DNA of 64,000 nucleotides from Cyanophora paradoxa. Its lineage: Eukaryota; Glaucocystophyceae; Cyanophorales; Cyanophoraceae. The notes below the pieces were generated by a model. It worked only from the letters and a program-made list of their open reading frames with translations. It was not told the DNA's origin and searched no databases. Positions within the stretch are counted from its first letter, which is position 1. Every line of letters starts with the position of its first letter. Positions 6,837 to 16,417 of this stretch are shown here, piece by piece. The stretch spans positions 310,001 through 374,000 of the forward strand of contig QPMI01000496.1 of the NCBI GenBank assembly GCA_004431415.1, read 5' to 3'. Made by a program: the position numbers and the translations under genes.

Positions 6837-9707
6837 CTATTTCATGCAGTCTGCCAACACCTCTGCGTGTTTTCTGTGCACAATCATCGAGTCTGTGTCG
6901 GTGTACCAGGGCATTGCATCTATGTTCCAGTACGACCCCATTCTAGTAAGGAAAGTGTCCATGATCTCCCGACTGTAGGACAAGATGAAAGCACCAATAA
7001 AACAAGGCTTCTTGACTTGTTCATCGCGCTCCTCTTCAGGTACTTCGTATGTTACAAACATGCGAGTGTCAGATTCGATTTCAATATCTGTAATCGTCGA
7101 GCTATTTTGGATCGATTTAAAGCACCTGTAGTTGCTTACCAGCTCTCGAGTTTCTATGATGGGGCGCTGGGCAAACTTGCCATAGAGGCCGTTCAGAAGA
7201 ATTTTTGCTGTGGCATACTTGGCCGTGCCCTTTGTAGAGCGCGCTTTCATGCCGTAGACATTTTCAACGTAGTCTTTGAAGAGGCGCTCTTTGCCGTCGA
7301 ACACATACACCTCGTGCACATCGGCGATCTGCACCCCTTTGCAGAGCGCTCTGTAGATGTCAACGGATGTGTACATCTCACGCACAACTGGCTTGAGGTT
7401 GGACCAGCCAAGATTCGATTCGTGCCGTGGTAGTGGAGATAAAGTGAGGTTCTGAGGAATCGTCGCACTAATAGTAGCAATGAATAAATGGGCTTTCTTC
7501 TTACCTGTGATCGTGTATCGATTCAAGTCGTCTCTGAACCGCTGCAAATCGTTGGGGTCGGTCATGTGCCTGAAGCTGCCCGTGGGAAAGTATTTAGAGT
7601 ACATCGCCGTTGGATACAACGACACGACATCTAGGTCGACTAAGTAATCATCAGGCCCAGTCGATTTAAACTTGCGCTTAAAAGGGAGGCAGCGACCGCC
7701 ATAGATCGCCTTGCGGAATGTCTGGTCTTCCTTGTATGTTGGCAGCTTTAATTTGGTGTTGGACGGCATCAGCTGCCTGAAAATCTGAAACGCCATAGAC
7801 GACGCTGTTGGGGTTTGAGTTGAGTTTACGTTGATTTTGAACAAGTCGAAGCTCGTTTTTGCGTAGATCATGTACAGCTCTGTCAGCGACCGCACGTCTT
7901 TCCGAAGATACTCGCTCCATTCTTCTCTATGCCTGTGCACATCAGCCCACGACGTGATCTTTCGATGGTCGAACTCACCCTTCATTGTGCTGCAATTGAA
8001 ATCCTTAGCTGCCTGCTTGAGGGAACCCTGAATGTGCAAACACGGATCGAAACTTGCAAGCTGCCCACCTGCAGAAGTTACCCACTTCATGGTTTTCAAT
8101 TTTCCGTTTGATCGCGTCACAACGACATTGCTGTCAGGTCGATTTGCGATCAGCCACCTATAAAGAAACACAAGGTCGAACCCGCTGCCGTTGTAAAACA
8201 CGATTGTAGTCTTGTCTTTCCACTCATCAAGCCACAGCATGAATTTGTTCAGAGTGTCCTCTCCTTCGAAGGCTCGACTTCCCGAGATCTTCCCATCTGC
8301 AATTATTTCAGCTGCCACTGCGTATGGAACGTGAGTGATGTGGTCGGGGGCAAATGTCTCAAAGTCCGCGCAGATGACCGAGTGCAGAGCGGTAAAGTCG
8401 GCCTCCGGCTCGCAGGCAATAATCTCACGACCGCGTGGACCCTTCATAATTGGCTTACTGCGTACGGCTTTAGCGCACTGCTTTGTGTGGTCCTTCTTCG
8501 CGCTGTACTTACAACGACACTTGGAGCAAAACCTGCAATCTATCTTGTGCTCTGCTAGGTTACTCTGGAGCTCTCCGCAGTTCGTGCAGAGCTCCATCTT
8601 CAGTGTTGCTGCCTTCTTAATCAGGTAGCAGTGAGTATTCACAATGCACAAGTGGGCACGTTGTGCGTAGCCATTTTTGGTCTCGAACAGAGGCTTGAAA
8701 GTTGGTTTTGTCCACTCGTATAGGCTCGCATCAACGCCATAGTACCTGCTCAATTTATCGATGGTTGGCACGTCGACAGCAATAAGGCCCTTCGGTAGCT
8801 TTAATGTCTTCCGTTTGGCACAGTAATCTAGTCTTGCGAGCGTCGCATGGATGGTCTCCAGTTTCGGTGGACACCTGCACATGCCATATCGCTTAGTATA
8901 CTCGAAACATTCAAGCACGCAATTATCTTCAGCGGACATAGGACAGTAAATTTTGTATTGTGTGTGCTCTTTGCCGCCGAAAGGCATCTCACGGAATGGA
9001 ACGTTTCCGAGGGCTCCTGCGTGGTTCTCGGCAATCAGCACCTCAATCTGAACGACCGGCCAGACATTGGCACTATCGTAAGGCTGTTGAGCGAACTGCC
9101 ACTCTTCAAGCTTTTCGTCCAGCTTCGAGAGTATATCTTCCAGCGTATCGTCTGCAATTGTTGCCAACTGCGTGCGGTACATATGCCCATTATCAAACCG
9201 AACGCGAATCATCACGCTAGCACCTAGTTTCTCTTGCACTCGCAGTTCATTTAGAAAACTAATTGTTATCTCACGCACACGCTCAGTGGACGTTGTAGGC
9301 GCGATGTCGAGCACATCTTTTGTGAAGAGTAGGTTCGGATACTCGTGGTGCTGCACATACCGCCTTTCCGGAATGGAGTCATCAAATAATTCTGAAAAAT
9401 TACTCGCCTCAAGTACGTCATCAAGAGCCTGCGCAGCCGCCGCCCGTGCTATCTGCTCTCGCTCAAAGTGTGCTTGGACGTGTGATTGGTGCAAACGCCT
9501 CGCAGGCTGCGTGGTGTTGCCCAATCGAAGCAGGGTTGCCAATCGAGCTCGCAGTGAGGTCGTCCGGGTTCTTGCCTGCGGTTCTGTTAATCGATTGAGC
9601 GTATTTCTATAGCTCCCATGAATGAACCCACGGGCGTGAAGATCTTGAGCGAGATCGCGGATTTCAGCTCGAAGGGCGTTTCTTGCCATCCTGAGAGTCG
9701 CTTGCAT
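6837..9707 (-). CDS. Protein-primed family B DNA polymerase (pPolB), cut by TAG after motif C
   Basis: First ATG at 9,707; about 956 codons to TAG. An Arg-rich N-terminal region is followed by a Cys cluster (CTNC...CRFCSKC, residues ~370-400). Proofreading motifs come next: Exo I with DFE (~447), Exo II YNGSGFDLVFL (~503), Exo III YLRKDVRSL (~603). Polymerase motif A is DLDVVSLYPTAM (~690), motif B ILLNGLYGKFA (~840) and motif C YTDTDSM (~936). Spacing between A and B fits the TPR insertions of protein-primed enzymes. This would replicate the element from a terminal protein. The frame stops 16 residues after motif C; the thumb region continues in frame at 6,360-6,815. pPolB with an rve integrase defines Polintons and many polinton-like viruses. 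Confidence 0.9.
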   Translation of the reverse strand: MQATLRMARNALRAEIRDLAQDLHARGFIHGSYRNTLNRLTEPQARTRTTSLRARLATLLRLGNTTQPARRLHQSHVQAHFEREQIARAAAAQALDDVLEASNFSELFDDSIPERRYVQHHEYPNLLFTKDVLDIAPTTSTERVREITISFLNELRVQEKLGASVMIRVRFDNGHMYRTQLATIADDTLEDILSKLDEKLEEWQFAQQPYDSANVWPVVQIEVLIAENHAGALGNVPFREMPFGGKEHTQYKIYCPMSAEDNCVLECFEYTKRYGMCRCPPKLETIHATLARLDYCAKRKTLKLPKGLIAVDVPTIDKLSRYYGVDASLYEWTKPTFKPLFETKNGYAQRAHLCIVNTHCYLIKKAATLKMELCTNCGELQSNLAEHKIDCRFCSKCRCKYSAKKDHTKQCAKAVRSKPIMKGPRGREIIACEPEADFTALHSVICADFETFAPDHITHVPYAVAAEIIADGKISGSRAFEGEDTLNKFMLWLDEWKDKTTIVFYNGSGFDLVFLYRWLIANRPDSNVVVTRSNGKLKTMKWVTSAGGQLASFDPCLHIQGSLKQAAKDFNCSTMKGEFDHRKITSWADVHRHREEWSEYLRKDVRSLTELYMIYAKTSFDLFKINVNSTQTPTASSMAFQIFRQLMPSNTKLKLPTYKEDQTFRKAIYGGRCLPFKRKFKSTGPDDYLVDLDVVSLYPTAMYSKYFPTGSFRHMTDPNDLQRFRDDLNRYTITGKKKAHLFIATISATIPQNLTLSPLPRHESNLGWSNLKPVVREMYTSVDIYRALCKGVQIADVHEVYVFDGKERLFKDYVENVYGMKARSTKGTAKYATAKILLNGLYGKFAQRPIIETRELVSNYRCFKSIQNSSTITDIEIESDTRMFVTYEVPEEERDEQVKKPCFIGAFILSYSREIMDTFLTRMGSYWNIDAMPWYTDTDSMIVHRKHAEVLADCMK

Positions 9708-9710
9708 CAA

Positions 9711-9795
9711 TAAGGATCAGAAAAATATTTCGAATTTAAACGCACCAAATCTCCGATTGTCATATATACTAAGCGCTGGCCTTAAGTCGAAGTGG
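9711..9795. promoter_or_regulatory. AT-rich region upstream of the polymerase
   Basis: Read on the minus strand, this contains AAATTCGAAATATTTTTCTGATCC directly before the polymerase ATG. It is the only AT-rich stretch between the gene and the repeats further upstream and is the natural place for its promoter. No exact consensus is recognised. Confidence 0.35.
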
Positions 9796-9890
9796 GAAGG
9801 GAGACCCTTCAACCCGGCTACGAAGGGAGACCCTTCAACCCCCGCTCTGCGGCGAAGGGAGACCCTTCAACCCCCGCTCTGCGGCTTGGT
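9796..9890. repeat. Three tandem GAAGGG-AGA-CCCTTC palindromes
   Basis: GAAGGGAGACCCTTCAACCC occurs three times (about 9,796, 9,821 and 9,853), the last two followed by CCGCTCTGCGGC. Each core is a 6-bp inverted repeat around a 3-base centre. A degenerate copy (GAAAGGAGACCCTTATA) lies near 10,298, related copies at 2,802-2,815 and 4,818-4,833. They could be hairpins or dimer-protein binding sites. Confidence 0.7.
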
Positions 9891-9891
9891 T

Positions 9892-10140
9892 TTTGCCGAC
9901 CGTTTTTGCTGACCGTTTTTGCTGACGTCGACCTGGTTTTTGCTGACCGTTTTTGCTGACGTCGACCTGGTTTTTGCTGACGTCGACCTTGTTTTTGCTG
10001 ACCGTTTTTGCTGACGTCGACCTGGTTTTTGCTGACGTCGACCTTGTTTTTGCTGACCGTTTTTGCTGACGTCGACCTGGTTTTTGCTGACGTCGACCTG
10101 GTTTTTGCTGACGTTGACCTTGTTTTTGCTGAGCCCGCGG
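9892..10140. repeat. Tandem array of TTTTTGCTGAC units (14 units, 13- and 21-bp forms)
   Basis: Fourteen units start with TTTTTGCTGA (the first reads TTTTTGCCGA). The short form is TTTTTGCTGACCG; the long form is TTTTTGCTGACGTCGACC plus three bases. They are arranged largely as short-long-long, giving a 55-bp higher-order period. The array lies 180-430 bp upstream of the polymerase start. Position near the element end suggests a replication origin, terminal repeat or promoter array. Long frames across it are artefacts of the repeat. Confidence 0.9.
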
Positions 10141-10262
10141 GGGAACGGTCGCCCGCATAAGGACGGAAAAAATCGCGTTTTTTTTTGGGACCCGCCAGGA
10201 GTCGATCCAGTTACAAATGAAAACTGAGCGCAGCATCCTACCACCTCGGCTAATGGGGCGGA
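10141..10262 (-). pseudogene. tRNA-like remnant with A- and B-box sequences
   Basis: On the minus strand (about 10,262 to 10,186) TAGCCGAGGTGG matches the tRNA A-box exactly and GGATCGACTCC matches the B-box with one change; the 32-base spacing is that of a real tRNA. The anticodon, T and acceptor stems pair poorly, and no T-run follows on that strand, so this is a degenerate tRNA or tRNA-derived sequence rather than a working gene. It lies just outside the tandem array, where the element may meet the host. Confidence 0.3.
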
Positions 10263-10415
10263 AAAAGTAGAACTATGGGGAGCCCCTCCGCAACCGCGAA
10301 AGGAGACCCTTATACCACACTCGACAGACCGCATGGGTCTTCTATGGTTTTTCTGAGTATCATCACACGCCTTTTTCTTGTTTCTTCTAAGATTGTAATT
10401 TGCTTCGTAGAACAA

Positions 10416-10588
10416 GGCCTCGGACCCAACGGAGCAACAACGATTTACACGCGAAATTGAATTACTGTAGTAGCAAATTGCACGACTGTGCAGCGAGCGC
10501 AGCGAGCTGCACTGCTGTGTGTCACATTTGCTATGCAGCGCTTCCGCTTCGTGGAAACCGCAGTTGTTGCTCCGTTGGGTCCGAGGCC
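10416..10588. repeat. 26-bp perfect inverted repeat with nested palindromes
   Basis: Bases 10,416-10,441 (starting GGCCTCGGACCC) are the exact reverse complement of 10,563-10,588. The 121-bp interior contains further pairs: AGCAAAT/ATTTGCT and GTGCAGC/GCTGCAC. The structure resembles a MITE or a hairpin-forming terminal segment. No gene lies within it. Confidence 0.8.
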
Positions 10589-10599
10589 ACACAACACTG

Positions 10600-13400
10600 G
10601 CGCCATGCCACCCTTGCTCGAATCGCCAGCGTCAGCAATGTAGAGTATGTTTTCTGCGGCAAAAGCTCACTAACCTATGATTGTGATCATGAATTCGAAT
10701 TCGAGCTCTATATACGAACCCGGAGTCGTTGCGAGAGCCACTGGGGCAAAGTATCTCGCCGTCGTTGCATTTCCGACGGCCAAACCTTCGAATACGGGCT
10801 TATGTCGCTTCCAAGGCTTTGAAACGCATATGGGAATACAATATCATAGTATAGCTTTAACTAGTAAACGAAAGCACCCACCGCGTTCTATGAGGCTGCC
10901 GTGAATAAAGGTCGAAGTGCAATCGCTGGGCCGCCGCAGTCAATGGACAGCCAAAACGTGCACGAGTGCGCATGCGTGTATATATGCATGCTGACGTTGC
11001 TCGCGATCGTGTGTATATATTTACGAACCTATCAACACGGAAGATGCCTCCACAGCCGGTTGCATTGGATGGATACGAGAAGTCGCCGCAACCAATGTAC
11101 AAATATCCTGCCGATTGCGTCGGCGATTAGCGGCCGGGGTCACAGATACCAGATGCAGTTTGCAATATTATTATACGTATATCGCATGATGGCATCATTC
11201 AGGCAGACTGCGCATGATATCATAGTATGCACGCGTACGCGTACGTGCATGCGCACCGTCGTATGACGAATAATGAATGGCTGCAACCAGATGCGTGCAG
11301 AGCAAAGTTAGCTATGAAGATGACATGTACAGCGCGTGCGCAGCTGCAGCTCCGTCCAGATTACGGATTGAAGGAAGCAAAGCTCACCTGTTATACGTTG
11401 AAAGCTTGCCAAGCTGCCTTGACCTGTGCAGAGATGCGATTAGAACCAAGAATGCAAATATCCTCCTTTGCAATTGCACTCCTAAGTATATATACACACA
11501 CGTGCGCATGCACATTACCTGCAGCGGCAGGAACATCGAGCCTTTGGCCAATGCAGAACCGAGCCGCTCCCACGGCCAGATCGTCGGGATTTCCCGGCAA
11601 ACCCCCAAGATCTGGAGCAGCCGCGGAGACCTCGCCTGCGCATGCCACGGCAAGCGGGCGTCATTTGCGGCAATTGCATGCGAGACTCTGAGAGGTTTAG
11701 CTGATCGAGGCGCCGGCGCCGGCCGCGGGCCGGCATGCGCAGACAATCGCAATTGCAAACCACAAATCTGACCGAGGATTGCAAGTACGAAGATCGCCAC
11801 ATACACGTGCACGTGCACGAATTCGAAGGCGGGGCGTCGCCGACATCCCCGCGGCGGCAGTCGGACGCGTACGTATACGTCCATTCGATGAAGACACCCA
11901 CTGGGCCAGAGCGATCGCGAACTCCGGCAGATTTGCAAGATCTAGATACCTGATCGATCACGAAGAGGACTCCGGGACCAGACAGCTGCAGGCTGCAGGC
12001 TGCCAGGCTGCAGCGCGAGTTCCTAGCTCTAGCTAGTAGCTTTCTACGTACTAACTACGCGCTGTACGGTATACACGTGCACGCAATGTTAATGTTGAAG
12101 TCCGACGGTCCGACGGTCATCGATCACTGTCAACAGTGTCAAGCGCTAGCCATATGCTGCGATGATATGCATCCTACATGAATCATAAACATGATGGCTA
12201 CATCATGGGCCGATGATTCATGGCATGTACTACGGTACAGTCCGACGGTCAAGCCATCCGGTCATAGTACGTAGTACCGTCATACTCGTGTCACGAGTCA
12301 CGACTCACGAGTCGTGTGCAGGCTATACTGTAGATTCAGTGTAGAACTAGCGCTAGCCCTGCGATGAGAATCACGCCTTCGAATCCCGTCCATTCCAAGT
12401 AGGGCACTGGCCGGCGGGTCTAGAACTTAAAGCTTGCACCGGGGCTGGCCCAAAATTCCGAAAGCTTGCACCGGGGCTGGCCCTAGCGGCTTGGCGGCTC
12501 CAAAATTTCGGCTGGCTTGCCAGCGGCTTGCCAGTTACTATGGTACCAATAGCCAGCGCGGCTTGGTCTGGCTTGGTGCAGCTCGCGCTAACTTCACGGT
12601 CTTCACCTATGCTTCGTTCGCCGGCTCGATTGCGAGCCCCGGGCTTGCTGACTTGGCTGACAAGCCGGGGGCTGACTTCTGTACACGCCCCCGCAGTGCT
12701 GGACTCCGGGAGTAGACTAGAGGCAGTGGCCGGTAATTCAATAAACAAAATAGTTAATTTCGGAGGTTTCGAAAATCAAGCTTCGGAATTTCGGTTTCGA
12801 AATTCGTTGTTCCAATTGCCTCTTCGCTCTTCACAGCTCGCCGTCGACGTCACCGTGGTCTCTTTTGTTTTTTTTTGAAAACCGTCGCCTGGATGCAGGT
12901 TCACCGTTCAAATTCGATTAACACATTAGATAAGGGCGCACTAGCGCAGTGCACGTGGTAAAATCGCTGGAAAACGACGGTCTGCCTTGGCCAGTGGTCT
13001 TCAAAGGCTAGGGTTCCAATCCCACCAAGTGCAATAGCGACCCACTCGCAGAAGTCCTTCAAGGCTTACAGGACAGCCCACGCGGGCCACGCCCAGTGAG
13101 GCACTGCGGCAGTATCCGCGATGGCCGCGGGGGAGTGACCCGAAAGGGTGGCGCATGGCGCCAACGCTATCAGGATCAGACAGATCGGCGCGCAAGCGCC
13201 CGATCCCATCAGGCCCCCGACCATCCCGGGTCCCTCGTGCGCATGCGGTGGGGGGGCCCGCGTCTGACCAATGGTGTACCGTACCGTGGGGACGGGCGTC
13301 CTCACCCCTCCTGGAACATTAGTATTATAATTAATATTGATTCGTTCACGTGCACGTTGTTCCGATCGAATCTTCCGAATCGAATATCGACTTCTGGATC
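10600..13400. other. Gene-free region rich in short palindromes
   Basis: I see no supported gene. The DNA is packed with GCATGC, GTGCAC, CGTACG and similar palindromes (for example around 11,230 and 11,800), and with ACTCGTGTCACGAGTCACGA-type mirror strings near 12,285-12,320. At 12,430-12,483 a segment starting AAAGCTTGCACCGGGGCTGG is directly duplicated. A tRNA B-box-like GGTTCCAATCC lies near 13,010. Frames spanning here lack protein-like composition. Confidence 0.6.
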
Positions 13401-13410
13401 CGAACTTTGG

Positions 13411-13592
13411 AATATCGACTAAATATTTCCCGTCTGCTAAAGCTGAGAATTCTGAGGGGTAGCCCCGCCGGACCGTCTCCGCCATACAAAAGCCCCGCGA
13501 AGACCGATCGCGACCTACTAGAGATTTACCAGCCGCTTAAGTGACAGTTTTGGCGAAGTACTAATTATTTTCCTGTACTAAATTAACTAGTT
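13411..13592 (+). repeat. Dispersed repeat family R1, copy 1
   Basis: About 180 bp beginning near CGACTAAATATTTCCCG and ending near CTGTACTAAATTAACTAGTT. An inverted, diverged copy lies at 54,427-54,596 with the same order of blocks (CTAAATATTT, CTGCTAAAGC, GAGAATT, CAAAAGCCC, GCGAAGACCGA, ATTTACCAG, GTACTAATTATTTTCCTG). A short non-autonomous mobile element is the likely origin. Confidence 0.75.
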
Positions 13593-14795
13593 CTACAGCA
13601 CGTACATTCCTTGCACCAATCCGAGGCTCCGGATCTGGACTCCGAGGCTCTCGAGTCCGGATCGACTACTGTCAGTCTACTGATCGTCACGGCGTGATTC
13701 ATGAATCATGATCATGAGTACCATCACAGTTAGTACCAGTGTACCATTACTACTGGTCCATTAGTAGACTACCGGTACCGGTAGTGGGCCTTACTACTGT
13801 AGGATGGCTATTTTAGCCGTACTTTTAAATTGCCGTATATTGCCGAGACGCCAAATTCGGCAATTTAGAGCCGCGGCAATTCTCAGGGGGTAGGGCTAAA
13901 CGGCCGCTTTTGTATGGCACCATAGGAGAAATCCAGAGTTTCGGCAATTTATCGCCACGGCAATTTCGGTTTTGGCCGAATTCGGCAATTTAACTAGACG
14001 GCAATTTAAGCCATCCGGATCCTACAGTAGTGGCAGCACTGGCAGGCACTGGCAGGCAGTGGCAGCCTGGCAGCCTGTTGCAGGCACTGGCAGCTAGGCA
14101 CCGATTAATCGGGGTCCTGGGGCGCAGGTGAGGAGGAGGGAGGAGGCGGAGTGGGGAGGAGGAGGCGTGGCGGAGCGGCGGCAAGGGAGGGCGGCGGACT
14201 GCGAGACATTTCACTTCCAGGGCTCATGAGGGATGGAGGAGTTGATCAAGGGGTGGGCGCGTGGGTCTGGTTACGGCTATCACCGAAAACCATGGCTCCC
14301 CCACTCAGGCGAACCTCCCATATTGAGCGACCCATGGCCGGCACCTAGCTAGCACCCTCGGCTAGATAGATGACCCGTCGGAAGGGCACGTCACGTAGAA
14401 CATTGATACATGTGCCGTGGTGTATCAATGCGACGTCCACTTTTGCAAAAAAAAAAAACAGGCACTGGCAGCTAGGGCTGTCGTCACTGAGTGACACTGA
14501 CTCGTCACACGGTCAGTCAGCCCCCCGCGGGCCGCGGCTGGCCCAGTCGCTCCGACGGTCAGCCCCCCTGACTGTGACTGAGTCAGTCAATCTAAGGTTC
14601 AGTCAGGCTACCGTGCAAAAGCTGTGAAAAATGACCCGGAAATCACCCAAGTGCGATCTATCTACCGTCGGGACTCGGGAGCGGCGGAGGAGACCCCCCG
14701 CGGGGGTCGTGTATTTGTTTGAACAAGCGATCCCCTATCTAAGCGACCGGGGAGGCCGACAGACAAGGGCGGTCGACGAGGCGCCGTCTTTTAAT
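13593..14795. other. Gene-free region with CGGCAATTT-type repeats
   Basis: From 13,825 to 14,010 the strings CGGCAATTT, TCGGCAATTT and GCGGCAATT recur at least seven times, some as inverted pairs (AAATTGCCG/CGGCAATTT). 14,035-14,100 is a GGCAGGCACTGGCAG-type simple repeat. A 12-base A run lies at ~14,447. The rest (to 14,795) contains no supported gene and forms the downstream flank of the CREG-like gene. Confidence 0.55.
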
Positions 14796-15985
14796 TTACA
14801 GATCGACGGCCTCGCCCGAGTTCGAGAGGTACTTGGACGGGTCCAGCCACCCCACGAAGTGCTTGTCCCGCCGCCCGAACTGCGAGTGCACATGCGAGAG
14901 GCGCCCCGGCGGCCCGGCCCCGCGCGTTAGTCAGTTTACTAAGTTACACTCCCCCGGCCGCGGCAGCCGCGGCCGCGGGCCCGTGCATCTGCAGGAAAAT
15001 CAAGCGCATGCAATGCGCACGAAGTGGATGGCACGCGGGCGGATGGTGAGGAGGGTCGTCAGGTGGACGAAGCCTTTCATCGTCGGGTGCGCTTCCACAA
15101 AGGCCGCCTGGTCGATTATATATTAATATATATAAGTGATCATGAGCTCGATCTTGGAAATGGATTGGAAATAAATCCAGAGCCTCGGAGGTCGTATTAT
15201 GTTATGTTCGGCCGAGCGCGCGCGCGCGCCTCGGCGAGAGCCTTGTCGGCGGGCGGCTCCATCTCGCCGAGGATCGTGAGGCGGGGGCAGAGGGCGTCGT
15301 CGGCCAGCCCCGGCGCCACCTCCATCTCGGGGCACCGCCTCGCCGCCACCGTCAGCGACGCCCGCTTGTCCTGCGAGCTTTGCGTTGAGTCTAGATCTAG
15401 ACAATCACACGCATGCATCAGAGTGAACTGCGCACGTGCTTTAGGTTGATGAAGTCGACGGCGTTCCAGGCGAACATGACGGCCGGCAGCCCCGTCCCGT
15501 TGATGTCCGCGATATCTGCGCGTATGCAAATTAAAGCCGCCCGCAAAAAATTTCAAGCACATCTAGATATCTAGAACCGGCGAAATCTCTTCGCGAAAAT
15601 CTGCCGCATGCAGCTCGAGCTCGATCTCATGATCAGCGGCTCAGTCTTAAGATTAATATTGCCGGCGAGCAATTTTCGCACCATGAGCCATGGTGTACGG
15701 CTGGCCGGCGAGCTCCCGCGGCGCGGGCCCGGGCTCGCCGGTGCCGCTGACGTCCTCCGCGAGGAACGTCGCGAGCGTCGCCGCTTTCGCGCCGCGCATC
15801 AGCGCCCGCGCCTCCGCGTACGCGCGCAGCTCCGCGGGGTCGGGATCCGCCGACACGCGTAAGAGGGCTTCGCCGCGCGCCGCGAGATCCTCCGCGCCGC
15901 CCCACTTCGAAGCGGCCGCGAAAGTCGCCGCGAGGACGAGGAGCAGGAGGAGCCGGAGGTTGGAGATTGCCGGTGCCATGGCCAT
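14796..15985 (-). CDS. CREG-like secreted protein (multi-exon)
   Basis: ATG at 15,985 opens an N-terminal signal peptide (NLRLLLLLVLAATFAAASK). Visible exons read, in order: ARALMRGAKAATLATFLAED...GQPYTMAH; DIADINGTGLPAVMF to FINLKH; DKRASLTVAARRCPE to ALCPRLTILGEM; AFVEAHPTMKGFVHLTT to AIHF; FGRRDKHFVGWLDPSKYL to the stop at 14,796. DKRASLT, LCPRLT, HPxMxxF and FGxxxxVGWxxPxxY-type motifs in this order match the CREG family, FMN-binding-split-barrel glycoproteins of the secretory/endolysosomal system that are thought to have lost catalysis. Exon joins are in phase; one intron may use a GC donor. About 250 residues, the usual length. Exact exon limits are estimates. Confidence 0.75.
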
Positions 15986-16417
15986 CCGCGTCGATTTTGA
16001 TCTGAAGCTGCAGCCAAGCGACGGGCGACAGTCGGCCCCAGCCGGAGAAGAAGGGGAAGGGAGAGGGGGTCAAGGGGAGGGGAGAGGGTGAAGACTGAGC
16101 TCGAGGAAGGGCCAGGCGACCCCAGGCGGAAAACTTCGGAAGAGGGGATGGTGGAAGGGAGGGGGGAGGAGGAGGGGGAGAAAGGAGCGTTGGGAGGGGA
16201 GGGGGAGGGGGAGGGGAGTGCGGGGGAGGAGGGAAACGGGGGAGGGTCAGAGAGAAGGGCGACCCAACGTCAGGCAGGCGCCGCGCGGTCGCGGATGCAA
16301 GGAAACGGAATTGAATTGGCCGCTAACACGCTCTAGAACAGTACTGATACACGCCGCAGCGCGGGCAGTGAAAACCACCGACGCGAGACCCGGCCCCGGC
16401 TCGGCCTAGCGCCGGCG
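15986..16417. other. Intergenic, purine-rich (GGGGAG) stretch
   Basis: Between the CREG-like start (15,985) and the stop of the next minus-strand gene (16,418). 16,030-16,260 is an almost uninterrupted G/A-rich strand of GGGGAGG-type repeats. No supported gene. Confidence 0.6.

Noticed and set aside
6837-6839. TAG reassigned to an amino acid in the element
   Set aside because: At least four other genes of the element end with TAG at natural C-termini, so general reassignment is unlikely; local readthrough remains open.
9835-10592. Long minus-strand frames with repeated SKNQVDVSKNGQQK-type peptides
   Set aside because: They are translations of the TTTTTGCTGAC tandem array and neighbouring palindromes; composition is purely periodic and no start context or homologous domain is visible.
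12360-12400. tRNA 3'-half-like TTCGAATCCCGTCC
   Set aside because: A B-box-like string exists, but no A-box or matching acceptor stem lies at the right distance.
12985-13040. tRNA-like TGGCCAGTGGTC...GGTTCCAATCC
   Set aside because: A- and B-box-like strings are only 13 bases apart, too close for a tRNA gene; at most a deleted remnant.
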